Origin: Chloroflexota bacterium
GTDB taxonomy: Bacteria > Chloroflexota > Dehalococcoidia > GIF9 > AB-539-J10
DNA length: 5,094 nucleotides
Assembly (NCBI GenBank): GCA_020346965.1
Contig: CP070793.1
Location: 8,204 to 13,297, forward strand
Reading direction: 5' to 3'
In this document: positions 1 through 5,094 of the stretch, piece after piece
How the letters are laid out: each line of letters begins with the position of its first letter
How positions within the stretch are numbered: position 1 is the stretch's first letter
Notes under the pieces: generated by a model
Databases searched by the model: none
Seen by the model: only the letters and a program-made list of their open reading frames with translations
What the model was told of the DNA's origin: nothing
Position numbers and translations under genes: made by a program

Positions 1-419
1 CTAGACGATGATATGGAAAAAGAGCCAACCACCTTGCCTTGGCTTTTCTCTATTTTCGCCGTTATATTCGCCAGGGCGGTCGCTGAAGAGTCGCCACCCA
101 TTGTAAAGAACGGAGTAACGCTTCGACGCTCGAAGTCTGTTTGGTAGACAAATGAGTTAACAGCCGGTGTTGGTCTGGAAGCCCAGATTGGAGAGCCGAT
201 AAACACCCTTTCATATTGCTTCAAATCGATATCTACCGGACTTATCTTACTCCCCCTGTCTGTGATAGCTGCGAAGCCACCACTCAAATAGACGAAGGGC
301 ATGGGTACGGGCCTTCTCTCTTCGATCTCCACCAACGTGGCATTCAGCGCTTCTGCGATTGCCTGGGCTGCCAGCCTTGTTTTACCTGTCATAGAATAAT
401 AAACTACCAGTGATTTCAT
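1..419 (-). CDS. Flavodoxin family protein (C-terminus cut off by window edge)
   Basis: This is an FMN-binding electron carrier or small flavin reductase of the flavodoxin fold, presumably cytoplasmic. It starts at the ATG at 419-417, preceded by a strong Shine-Dalgarno (CGGAGGGAG, about 421-429). 139 residues are visible and no stop is reached, so the protein continues past position 1. The N-terminus is a beta strand leading into the phosphate-binding loop YYSMTGKTR (residues 7-15), matching the family pattern S/T-x-T-G-N-T except that Asn is Lys (K13). The second FMN loop is IGSPIWASRPTPA (residues 74-86), with Trp79 in the usual aromatic position. FFTMGGDSS (residues 104-112) matches the third loop. 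Redox partners cannot be inferred from the neighbours. It lies 145 bp downstream of the M42 peptidase gene. The fold assignment is secure; the exact role is unknown. Confidence 0.88.
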   Translation of the reverse strand, partial: MKSLVVYYSMTGKTRLAAQAIAEALNATLVEIEERRPVPMPFVYLSGGFAAITDRGSKISPVDIDLKQYERVFIGSPIWASRPTPAVNSFVYQTDFERRSVTPFFTMGGDSSATALANITAKIEKSQGKVVGSFSISSS

Positions 420-443
420 GCTCCCTCCGGTTTAACTGACTGA

Positions 444-449
444 ATTATG
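444..449 (-). promoter_or_regulatory. Candidate -10 element for the flavodoxin gene
   Basis: On the minus strand CATAAT matches the sigma-70 -10 consensus at five of six positions. Initiation would fall near 437, giving a leader of about 18 nt that still contains the Shine-Dalgarno. No good -35 box is seen at 16-18 bp spacing, so this is a weak prediction. Confidence 0.22.
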
Positions 450-485
450 TGTGCAAGCAAGCCCGAATACACCGAGCCATTTAGC

Positions 486-516
486 TTGAAGACAGCTTCA
501 ATTCGCGCGAGCGAAT
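486..516. repeat. Two back-to-back perfect hairpins between the M42 and flavodoxin genes
   Basis: Positions 486-501 are TTGAAG-ACAG-CTTCAA and positions 501-516 are ATTCGC-GCGA-GCGAAT. Each is a perfect 6-bp stem with a 4-base loop, and they share base 501. In the minus-strand transcript of the M42 gene they would form in tandem about 50 nt after the stop codon. No run of U follows, so this is not a standard intrinsic terminator. It could protect the mRNA 3' end, act as a processing or weak pausing site, or be a protein-binding repeat. Confidence 0.5.
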
Positions 517-564
517 CATACAATCCCCGAAAATGCTGCCCGACAGCCCGCCGTTAGCATATCT

Positions 565-1650
565 CTACGAACTTACCGCAGACGAGGTCAGTGAGGCGAC
601 TGTCTCTTTATCCAAAGCTTGCACAAGCGCCGTTACTAGCATAGCAGCACGGTCAAAATCATCGCGGCGCATAACTGAATTGTGACTATGAATATGTCGG
701 GTCGGTACACTCACCACCACCGTAGGTACGCCGGTTCTATGCAAATGGATTGCCCCGCCGTCCGTCGCTCCTCGTTCCCTGGCTGCCATCTGAAGTGGAA
801 TATTGAGTTTCTTGGCAGTATCAATTACCATATCGCGAAGTTTGAGGTTAGGTATCATACGCGCATCATAGGCCAGGAGCGTTGGGCCACCCCCGAGCTT
901 TGTGGCTGATTCTTCTGGTTTTACACCAGGCACGTCGCCGGCTATATCTATCTCAAGTATGATGGCTACATCAGGGTTGATGACTTCAGCGCTGGTGGTT
1001 GCTCCTCTCAAACCGACCTCCTCTTGTACTGTAGCTACGCCGTAGACAGCATTGGGATGCTTCTTATCCATCAGTTTCTGTAGTACTGTAACAACGAGGG
1101 CGCACCCGGCTCGGTCATCAAAGGCTTTGGCAATATAGGCCTTTCCGTCAGGCGAAACTGCGAATTGACTAATCGGCACAACGGGGTCCCCTACGCGAAC
1201 ACCGGCATCCTCAACTTCTTGCTGGGATGTTGCCCCAATATCGATGTACATATCCTTCTTCTCAGCGACCTTCTTGCGCTCCTCATCAGAAAGGAGATGC
1301 GGGGGTTTAGCACCTATCACTCCAAGTACGTCACCCTTATTGGTCTTGACGTGCACCCGGTGCCCGAGCAAGACCTGGTCCCACCAGCCTCCCAGGGGCG
1401 TGAACCTCAGAAATCCTTCCTTCGTAATGAGCTTGACCATGAAGCCAATCTCGTCCATATGGCCCACCAGCATTACCCTCGGCTCCTGCGCCCTGCCTTC
1501 TTTGCGGCAAATCAGGCTGCCAAGCTTATCCTCAAGTACTTCTCCAAGCGGTTCGAAATACTTCTTGATAATCTTGCTCGTCTCAGCCTCATATCCGGCG
1601 ACTCCTTCGGACTCAGTCAGTTCTTTCAAAAGCAACTCTGTCTTATCCAT
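565..1650 (-). CDS. M42 family metallo-aminopeptidase (FrvX/YsdC/TET type)
   Basis: This is a cytoplasmic two-metal aminopeptidase of the M42 family, whose characterised members form TET dodecamers that trim N-terminal residues from peptides produced by other proteases. I chose the ATG at 1650 (361 aa) because AGAAAGG lies 8 nt upstream. A TTG at 1656 would add two residues but sits only 3 nt from that site. Numbered from the ATG, the motifs are GHMDEIGF (63-70; ligand His64, Asp66), AFDDRAG (176-182; bridging Asp178), QEEVGLRG (209-216; general base Glu210, ligand Glu211), EIDIAGD (233-239; ligand Asp235), RGATDGGAIHL (293-303) and RHIHSHN (318-324; ligand His321). The full ligand set makes it probably active. 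Length is normal for the family. It lies 184 bp after the Fpg/Nei-like gene, so close operon coupling is doubtful. Related M42 enzymes include annotated glucanases and de-blocking aminopeptidases; substrate specificity cannot be read from sequence. Confidence 0.95.
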   Translation of the reverse strand: MDKTELLLKELTESEGVAGYEAETSKIIKKYFEPLGEVLEDKLGSLICRKEGRAQEPRVMLVGHMDEIGFMVKLITKEGFLRFTPLGGWWDQVLLGHRVHVKTNKGDVLGVIGAKPPHLLSDEERKKVAEKKDMYIDIGATSQQEVEDAGVRVGDPVVPISQFAVSPDGKAYIAKAFDDRAGCALVVTVLQKLMDKKHPNAVYGVATVQEEVGLRGATTSAEVINPDVAIILEIDIAGDVPGVKPEESATKLGGGPTLLAYDARMIPNLKLRDMVIDTAKKLNIPLQMAARERGATDGGAIHLHRTGVPTVVVSVPTRHIHSHNSVMRRDDFDRAAMLVTALVQALDKETVASLTSSAVSS

Positions 1651-1685
1651 CTGCAATTACCTTTCTCTGGATATTAGTGGGTCTT

Positions 1686-1691
1686 ATGATA
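1686..1691 (-). promoter_or_regulatory. Candidate -10 element for the M42 peptidase gene
   Basis: TATCAT on the minus strand would place initiation near 1679, about 29 nt before the ATG at 1650. The hexamer 17 bp upstream (TAGCCT) is a poor -35. A second candidate is the perfect TATAAT at 1758-1753, whose leader would be about 96 nt and which has only a weak TTTCAA at 16-bp spacing. The sequence does not decide between them. Confidence 0.22.
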
Positions 1692-1834
1692 CCTGAAAAT
1701 GCGGCAGCAGGCTAGTGCAATCAAACCGTTCGCCTGTATGTTTCGCGAAGCTATTATATGATGAATGCCTATGCTTGAAACGGCAAAACATGGTTTCATT
1801 TTGGTACTGCGCGATGATTCGACACTTGGCGTGC

Positions 1835-2659
1835 CTAAAGGCTCTGGCACCCGGCACAATAGTAAATACTCCCGCCCAAATACGCCTCTTTCTTGATTAC
1901 TGTACTGCATACGGGACAGGGCCGTCCGACAGTGTTCTTGCTTAACTTGGCCCTATATTCTCCTAATTTGCCTGAAAGGTCACGCTCGGTATCCCGGCCA
2001 CCTTTCCCTGTCATCTCCGAGAGAGTCTGTTTAACAGAACCAAATAAGACATGTTTATCAGCAGCAGTAAGAATACCAGCCTTCTTCTTCGGGTGCATTC
2101 TCGCGTTAAACAGGATGTCCTGTAAAACCCCATTGCCCAAACCCGGTATTCTTTGCTCCGTCGCCAGAAATGCCTTTAGCGACAGCTTTGCCGTGCCTTC
2201 CCCAAACAGAGAATTGAAATAGTCTTCGTCGAAATCACTGGACAAAGGACAAGGTTTCTCCTTGGAAATAAGGTAGTATTTGTTATCGTTCTCTCCTTCC
2301 GGAAAAGCTGACAGACCGCCGTACATCTGCACCCAGCCGACTAAGAATGAACCGTCATCGAACTCAAGTAGTAGCTGGTGCTTATCTGGCGGCTTTTCAC
2401 CCTTATTGTAGTAGCGTAGATTTACTCCGTCACTGAACAAGACCTTAGCTACACCGGCCGTTATTTCTACCTGCCCACCGTAACTCGCAGCCCCGCTGAT
2501 TACCTTTCCGATTAGCAGGCCTTTGTATTCCTGTGGGTCACCGAAGTACCAGGCCAGCTTATGTGGGGTTTGGGCAGCAATAACACTCTTGATCTCCCTG
2601 CTGACGACAGTCTCATTAATCTGTTTGGCTAAGACGGCGGCTTCTGGCAGTTCTATCAC
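1835..2659 (-). CDS. Atypical Fpg/Nei-family (H2TH, zinc finger) protein, catalytic residues not conserved
   Basis: This 274-aa protein has the Fpg/MutM-Nei fold used by DNA glycosylases that remove oxidised bases. The start is GTG at 2659, with AAGGGG 6 nt upstream. The N-terminus MIELPEA corresponds to MPELPEV of Fpg. The H2TH region spans about 160-190 and includes LATEQRIPGLGNGVLQD (165-181, Asn175) and FNARMHP (184-190). The C-terminal zinc finger has Cys248, Cys251, Cys268 and Cys271. Deviations are marked: the catalytic N-terminal Pro is Ile2; the segment normally RRGKYL, which holds the catalytic Lys, reads GAASYGGQV (56-64); the D-R-F-G-like loop is VQMYGG (110-115); and the zinc-finger Arg (GRxT) is replaced in GGSIYYC (262-268). 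From memory, homologues with a similar MIE-PE start and GGRDTE motif (here 220-225) occur in Clostridia and other anaerobes and are labelled endonuclease VIII. The fold is certain, but glycosylase activity is not. It might act by another mechanism or be a DNA- or RNA-binding protein. Confidence 0.88.
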   Translation of the reverse strand: MIELPEAAVLAKQINETVVSREIKSVIAAQTPHKLAWYFGDPQEYKGLLIGKVISGAASYGGQVEITAGVAKVLFSDGVNLRYYNKGEKPPDKHQLLLEFDDGSFLVGWVQMYGGLSAFPEGENDNKYYLISKEKPCPLSSDFDEDYFNSLFGEGTAKLSLKAFLATEQRIPGLGNGVLQDILFNARMHPKKKAGILTAADKHVLFGSVKQTLSEMTGKGGRDTERDLSGKLGEYRAKLSKNTVGRPCPVCSTVIKKEAYLGGSIYYCAGCQSL

Positions 2660-2682
2660 ATTTGACCCCTTAACTACTCATA

Positions 2683-2691
2683 ATGATACCA
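2683..2691 (-). promoter_or_regulatory. Candidate extended -10 for the Fpg/Nei-like gene
   Basis: On the minus strand TGG-TATCAT (2691 to 2683) is an extended -10 with five of six matches in the hexamer. Initiation near 2676 would give a leader of about 17 nt carrying the AAGGGG ribosome-binding site before the GTG at 2659. No good -35 is visible, as is allowed for extended -10 promoters. The same GGTATCAT octamer occurs about 40 nt before the M42 start. Confidence 0.35.
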
Positions 2692-2892
2692 GATAGTTTA
2701 GTACATAGGGACGGGAAGATTCAAAATGCCAATGCAGCAATGCATGATTCTGCTTAGTTGCAACTGAAATGATGAGTTTTAGTGATATCTGCCATTGCTT
2801 GGTAGCTTGATAATGACCGTGATGCATAAGGGATTACCCTCACAACTTGATAGGTATATGTCGATGCTTTGCGAATTCTACATATGCGCGCA

Positions 2893-3858
2893 CTATAGCC
2901 TGGTAAAGGTCCGCTTATCTTCAAGGTGGCGGTAAATCTCACTGAAGTCCATGCCATGATTGAAATCGTCTTGCTCTTTCTTCCTCTCGCCTTTGATATC
3001 GACATTTCGCACGATTAGTAATTCTTCATTGTAATTGGAGGCTTTCACGATGTTTATACCGGAGGGCGCCCAGAGTCCCGAACCACCCCAAAACACCTCT
3101 CCACTGATCTCATGCCTGCCGACGGCATTGCAGGCAATAGTCCAAAACTGGTTGGTCGCTGATCGGGATGCCATCAGTGTATCCCAAAGATAACCATAGT
3201 ACGTATCGGTGAATATATTCACATCCTGGTAAGCCCTTGTGCCGGTTCCCCTCCAGCATGCCACCTCAATGACAGCGTCGACATGATCGATTCGCGAATA
3301 CTCTTGTAGTAGTTGCGAGAAGCAATAATCATAACAGGTAGTGAAGCCGAATTTGCCAATCCTGGTATCTATGACGAGCCTGTCATCAAAGCCCGAACGG
3401 CAGTAAGTTTTTTCGATGCCAGGCAGCATGATCTTATCGTAGATATATTCCTCTCTGGTAAAATCCACTAGTCTGCTCAGAACAAAGGTTGAATTAACGT
3501 ATTTATGATCAGCGCCCGGACTTTTCCTGATGTTATTGACAACGATTATATACAATTCATCGTCTAGCAGCGGGTAGAGATTATCCATGATCCAATCACG
3601 TTGCTTGTCGGCAGTGACCGACTCCATATATCGACTGCACTCCTTATAGTCTTCCCAGAAATAACCCGTAATACAAAATTCGGGAAATACGGCGAGGTTG
3701 ACTTTTCTCTCCTTGAAAATCTCGGCGGCTACCAAGATTCTCTTCTTATTAGATGCTACATCTGGGACAGCCGCATGAATATTGGCAATCCCAATGCATA
3801 TCGATCCTTCTTTCGGACTAAAGGCAGTTTCCCTGATGTTAAATCCTTGATCCCTCAT
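2893..3858 (-). CDS. Carbon-nitrogen hydrolase (nitrilase superfamily)
   Basis: This 321-aa cytoplasmic enzyme belongs to the nitrilase superfamily, which hydrolyses amides, nitriles or N-carbamoyl compounds through a Glu-Lys-Cys triad. The triad is visible: Glu60 in AVFPEFCITGY (56-66), Lys142 in YDKIMLPG (140-147), and Cys175 in FTTCYDYCF (172-180). The C-terminal half keeps other family segments: VIEVACWRG (196-204), FWTIACNAVGRHE (238-250) and the FWGGSGLWAPSG stretch (256-267). The ATG at 3858 has GAGGG 8 nt upstream. It is somewhat longer than typical omega-amidase or N-carbamoylputrescine amidase members (around 260-300 aa), with extra sequence at both ends; the tail after about residue 290 is charged. 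There is no signal peptide. It is divergent from the GyrI-like gene and 233 bp from the next gene on its strand. Catalysis is likely; the substrate is unknown. Confidence 0.92.
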   Translation of the reverse strand: MRDQGFNIRETAFSPKEGSICIGIANIHAAVPDVASNKKRILVAAEIFKERKVNLAVFPEFCITGYFWEDYKECSRYMESVTADKQRDWIMDNLYPLLDDELYIIVVNNIRKSPGADHKYVNSTFVLSRLVDFTREEYIYDKIMLPGIEKTYCRSGFDDRLVIDTRIGKFGFTTCYDYCFSQLLQEYSRIDHVDAVIEVACWRGTGTRAYQDVNIFTDTYYGYLWDTLMASRSATNQFWTIACNAVGRHEISGEVFWGGSGLWAPSGINIVKASNYNEELLIVRNVDIKGERKKEQDDFNHGMDFSEIYRHLEDKRTFTRL

Positions 3859-4024
3859 TAGGTACCCTCACAATCTTCCATAATGCGTCACAGTCTCCGT
3901 CTTTGTGTAAATCGAAAAAGAGAATAACCCTGCGGTTCTCGCACAGCATGGTCAAGTACTGCTCGCTTTGGAGTATCTGCCATAATTACAGCTCCATTTC
4001 TTCTTGGGGCGCAGCACCGATTCT

Positions 4025-4033
4025 AGTATAACA
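4025..4033 (-). promoter_or_regulatory. Candidate extended -10 for the nitrilase-family gene
   Basis: TGT-TATACT on the minus strand (4033 to 4025) is an extended -10 with five of six hexamer matches. The hexamer 17 bp upstream, TGGCTA, matches -35 at three positions. Initiation near 4018 would leave an unusually long leader of about 160 nt before the ATG at 3858. Confidence 0.4.
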
Positions 4034-4059
4034 TTGCTACTCAAAGGTAGCCAGACCAC

Positions 4060-4076
4060 TTGATCTTGGCAATCAA
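4060..4076. promoter_or_regulatory. Interrupted palindrome TTGAT-N7-ATCAA, possible operator
   Basis: Perfect 5-bp arms (4060-4064 and 4072-4076) flank a 7-bp centre. The half-sites equal those of FNR-type sites, but the FNR spacing is 4 bp, so FNR itself is not implied. The centre lies about 50 bp upstream of the predicted nitrilase-gene start of transcription, a usual activator position. Confidence 0.28.
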
Positions 4077-4102
4077 TGAATCCCTTGCACATCCTATCGC
4101 AC

Positions 4103-4119
4103 TGTGACACGCTCTCACA
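4103..4119. promoter_or_regulatory. Interrupted palindrome TGTGA-N7-TCACA, possible operator
   Basis: Perfect 5-bp arms (4103-4107 and 4115-4119) flank a 7-bp centre. The half-sites equal those of CRP, whose spacing is 6 bp, so at most a CRP/FNR-like regulator is suggested. It overlaps the position expected for the -35 box of the GyrI-like gene promoter. Confidence 0.3.
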
Positions 4120-4128
4120 AGTTCACCA

Positions 4129-4137
4129 TGCTATACT
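4129..4137 (+). promoter_or_regulatory. Candidate extended -10 for the GyrI-like / GNAT gene pair
   Basis: TGC-TATACT is an extended -10 with five of six hexamer matches; no clear -35 lies at the right distance. Initiation near 4144 gives a leader of about 24 nt with GGAGG at 4158-4162. It would also fall downstream of the in-frame TTG at 4138, which excludes that codon as the start. Confidence 0.42.
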
Positions 4138-4167
4138 TTGTGGAGAACCGCAGCTATGGAGGTGTGT

Positions 4168-4686
4168 ATGTCGCCACGTAAGCTTAAGACTGACCCAATG
4201 ATACTTAGGATGCCGTCCCAGAGGATGGCCGTTGTCCGAGAGAAAGGCTCTCCCGACGAGGTGTTCCCCAAGATATTCCCTGCTCTGTTTGGCTCAGTTT
4301 ATACCTTGAAGTTTGACCTGAAAAAGAGAGGGTTGGAGTCCTTTAAGGTGAGTTGTCCCCGTGCTCGCTATCCTGACGCCCATCTCAATCCCAAGGGAGA
4401 ATGGCTCATAGTTGCTGGTCTCCCCATACCCGACAATACTACATCCCTGCCCCAGAAAGAGCCGAACACCGAAGTGAAGATTGAGACGTGGGAATACGGC
4501 ACGGTAGCTCAAATTCTCCACCTGGGCCCCTATGACCAGGAAACTGAGACTATTGAGCGCCTGCAGCAATTCATCACCGAGAACGGTTATGAAATAACCG
4601 GGCCTCACGAGGAAGAATATCAGTCAGGACCGGACGCCAAGGTAATTAAAACGCTAATCCGGTACCGGGTGAAAAAGAGAAGCTGA
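4168..4686 (+). CDS. Stand-alone GyrI-like small-molecule-binding domain protein
   Basis: This 172-aa protein appears to be a single GyrI-like (AraC/BmrR effector-binding) domain, the fold that binds small, often hydrophobic or cationic, ligands. The ATG at 4168 is chosen because GGAGG (4158-4162) lies 5 nt upstream; in-frame TTG 4138 and ATG 4156 have no such site. The N-terminal repeat runs from about MILRMPSQRMAVV (11-23) to WLIVAGLPIP (79-88). The C-terminal repeat begins at VKIETWEYG (103-111), followed by the family-typical HLGPY (118-122), a helix (124-138), and GYEITGPHEEEY (140-151). No helix-turn-helix is attached, so it is not itself a transcription factor of the BmrR or Rob kind. 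Some stand-alone members inhibit gyrase or hydrolyse small molecules; nothing here decides the function. It ends in a double stop, TGA TAA, and a GNAT gene follows after 54 bp. Confidence 0.8.
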   Translation: MSPRKLKTDPMILRMPSQRMAVVREKGSPDEVFPKIFPALFGSVYTLKFDLKKRGLESFKVSCPRARYPDAHLNPKGEWLIVAGLPIPDNTTSLPQKEPNTEVKIETWEYGTVAQILHLGPYDQETETIERLQQFITENGYEITGPHEEEYQSGPDAKVIKTLIRYRVKKRS

Positions 4687-4696
4687 TAACCTGATA

Positions 4697-4729
4697 GATG
4701 TTTGTGTAGAAGGATAGACGTTCAACATC
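4697..4729 (+). repeat. Inverted repeat just upstream of the GNAT ribosome-binding site
   Basis: GATGTT (4697-4702) and AACATC (4724-4729) are perfect complements around a 21-nt loop. The stem ends one base before the GAGG (4730-4733) that serves the TTG start at 4741. It could affect translation of the second gene, but a 6-bp stem with a long loop is weak. Confidence 0.25.
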
Positions 4730-4740
4730 GAGGCAGGACT

Positions 4741-5094
4741 TTGCTAACGATACGACCGGAAACCCCAGAAGACCTGAACTCCGTACATTATGTAAACCGC
4801 GAAGCGTTCAGCCGAGACCAGGAAGCCGATTTGGTCGACAAGCTTCGAAAAAAAGGCGTCCTAACTGTTTCTCTGGTAGCTGTTCAGGAGACTGATGTTG
4901 TCGGTCATATTGCGTTCAGCCCCGTAGAAATCGCCTCTGAAGAATCAAGTTTCGGGGCGATGACTCTTGCTCCTGTAGCAGTTCTTCCGGCTCATAAGAA
5001 TAAGGGAATTGTCTCACAGCTTGTAGTAGCAGGGCTTAAAGAATGCCATCGGCTGGGGCATGAAATCGTAGTCCTGGCAGGTCATCCGAATTAC
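4741..5094 (+). CDS. GNAT family N-acetyltransferase (C-terminus cut off by window edge)
   Basis: This is a GCN5-related acetyltransferase of the YhbS-like group, which transfers acetyl from acetyl-CoA to an amine. The first 118 residues are visible without a stop. I chose the TTG at 4741 because GAGG lies 7 nt upstream and the resulting MLTIRPETPEDL start matches the usual N-terminus. The frame is closed upstream by the stop codons ending the GyrI-like gene, and the only other upstream start, TTG 4702, has no clear ribosome-binding site. The strand SLVAVQETDVVGHIAFSPV (44-62) and LAPVAVLPAHKNKGI (76-90) are characteristic. The acetyl-CoA pyrophosphate loop, normally Q/R-x-x-G-x-G/A, reads KNKGIV (86-91), with Val in place of the last small residue. 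VVLAGHPNY (110-118) corresponds to the family's VVLGHPxYY. Probably co-transcribed with the GyrI-like gene. The substrate is unknown. Confidence 0.87.
   Translation, partial: MLTIRPETPEDLNSVHYVNREAFSRDQEADLVDKLRKKGVLTVSLVAVQETDVVGHIAFSPVEIASEESSFGAMTLAPVAVLPAHKNKGIVSQLVVAGLKECHRLGHEIVVLAGHPNY

Larger units (their letters stand above)
3859..4167. other. Divergent intergenic region between the nitrilase-like and GyrI-like genes
   Basis: These 309 bp hold no confident gene. They contain two facing extended -10 candidates (4025-4033 minus, 4129-4137 plus) and two interrupted palindromes between them (4060-4076 and 4103-4119). On the minus strand, inside the predicted nitrilase leader, there are two short overlapping reading frames. 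One has 31 codons from ATG 3983 to TGA 3888, preceded by GGAG 8 nt upstream. The other has 36 codons from ATG 3949 to TAA 3839 and runs into the start of the nitrilase gene. Neither is convincing enough to call as a gene, though either could be a leader peptide. Confidence 0.6.

Noticed and set aside
1165..1696. Two overlapping plus-strand frames of 150 and 170 codons opposite the M42 peptidase gene.
   Set aside because: They are antisense to a gene with a complete set of family motifs, show no domain of their own and have no convincing ribosome-binding site. They are shadow frames.
1776..1798. Inverted repeat TGAAAC-N11-GTTTCA downstream of the Fpg/Nei-like gene, considered as a terminator.
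   Set aside because: The stem is short and AT-rich, the loop is long, and no U-tract follows on the minus strand.
2678..2827. A 49-codon minus-strand frame (ATG 2827 to TGA 2678) just upstream of the Fpg/Nei-like gene, with GAGGG 9 nt before the ATG.
   Set aside because: Its composition is unlike the neighbouring proteins (His-rich start, no recognisable domain), and it covers the likely promoter of the next gene. A frame of this length is expected by chance in a 233-bp gap.
2835..2892. Inverted ATATGT...ACATAT repeat just after the nitrilase-family stop codon, considered as a terminator.
   Set aside because: There are only 6 AT-rich pairs, the loop is 18 nt and no U-tract follows.
2835..3873. 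An 11-bp direct repeat, TTGTGAGGGTA on the minus strand, at 2845-2835 and 3873-3863.
   Set aside because: Repeats of 11 bp are expected by chance a few times in 5 kb. One copy is explained by the ribosome-binding site of the nitrilase-family gene.
4294..4608. A 104-codon minus-strand frame inside the GyrI-like gene.
   Set aside because: It is an antisense shadow of a gene with recognisable motifs.

Overview
The window carries six protein-coding genes. Four run on the minus strand (positions 1 to 3858) and two on the plus strand (4168 to 5094), so there is one divergent intergenic region at 3859-4167. No rRNA, tRNA, CRISPR array, insertion sequence or classical U-tract terminator is visible. 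Base composition is balanced, Shine-Dalgarno sequences are strong, and ATG, GTG and TTG starts are all used, which indicates a bacterium. The gene set (flavodoxin, M42 aminopeptidase, an atypical Fpg/Nei-like protein) would fit an anaerobe such as a member of Chloroflexota or Clostridia. This taxonomic reading is inference only; no marker gene is present.

Minus strand, in order of transcription: a carbon-nitrogen hydrolase of the nitrilase superfamily (2893-3858); an Fpg/Nei-fold protein that keeps its H2TH motif and zinc finger but lacks the usual catalytic residues (1835-2659); an M42 metallo-aminopeptidase with all metal ligands visible (565-1650); and a flavodoxin truncated by the window edge (1-419). 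The gaps between them are 145 to 233 bp. Candidate -10 elements lie close to three of the starts, so they look like separately transcribed neighbours rather than a compact operon.

Plus strand: a stand-alone GyrI-like small-molecule-binding protein (4168-4686), followed after 54 bp by a GNAT acetyltransferase (4741 to the window end) that starts with TTG. The short gap and the lack of a terminator suggest co-transcription.

The genes do not form a recognisable pathway. They read as general metabolism, protein turnover, DNA interaction and small-molecule handling. The most interesting items are the Fpg/Nei-like protein with a rebuilt active site and the divergent control region, which has two facing extended -10 elements and two 17-bp interrupted palindromes. 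I found no convincing evidence of a new multi-gene system.
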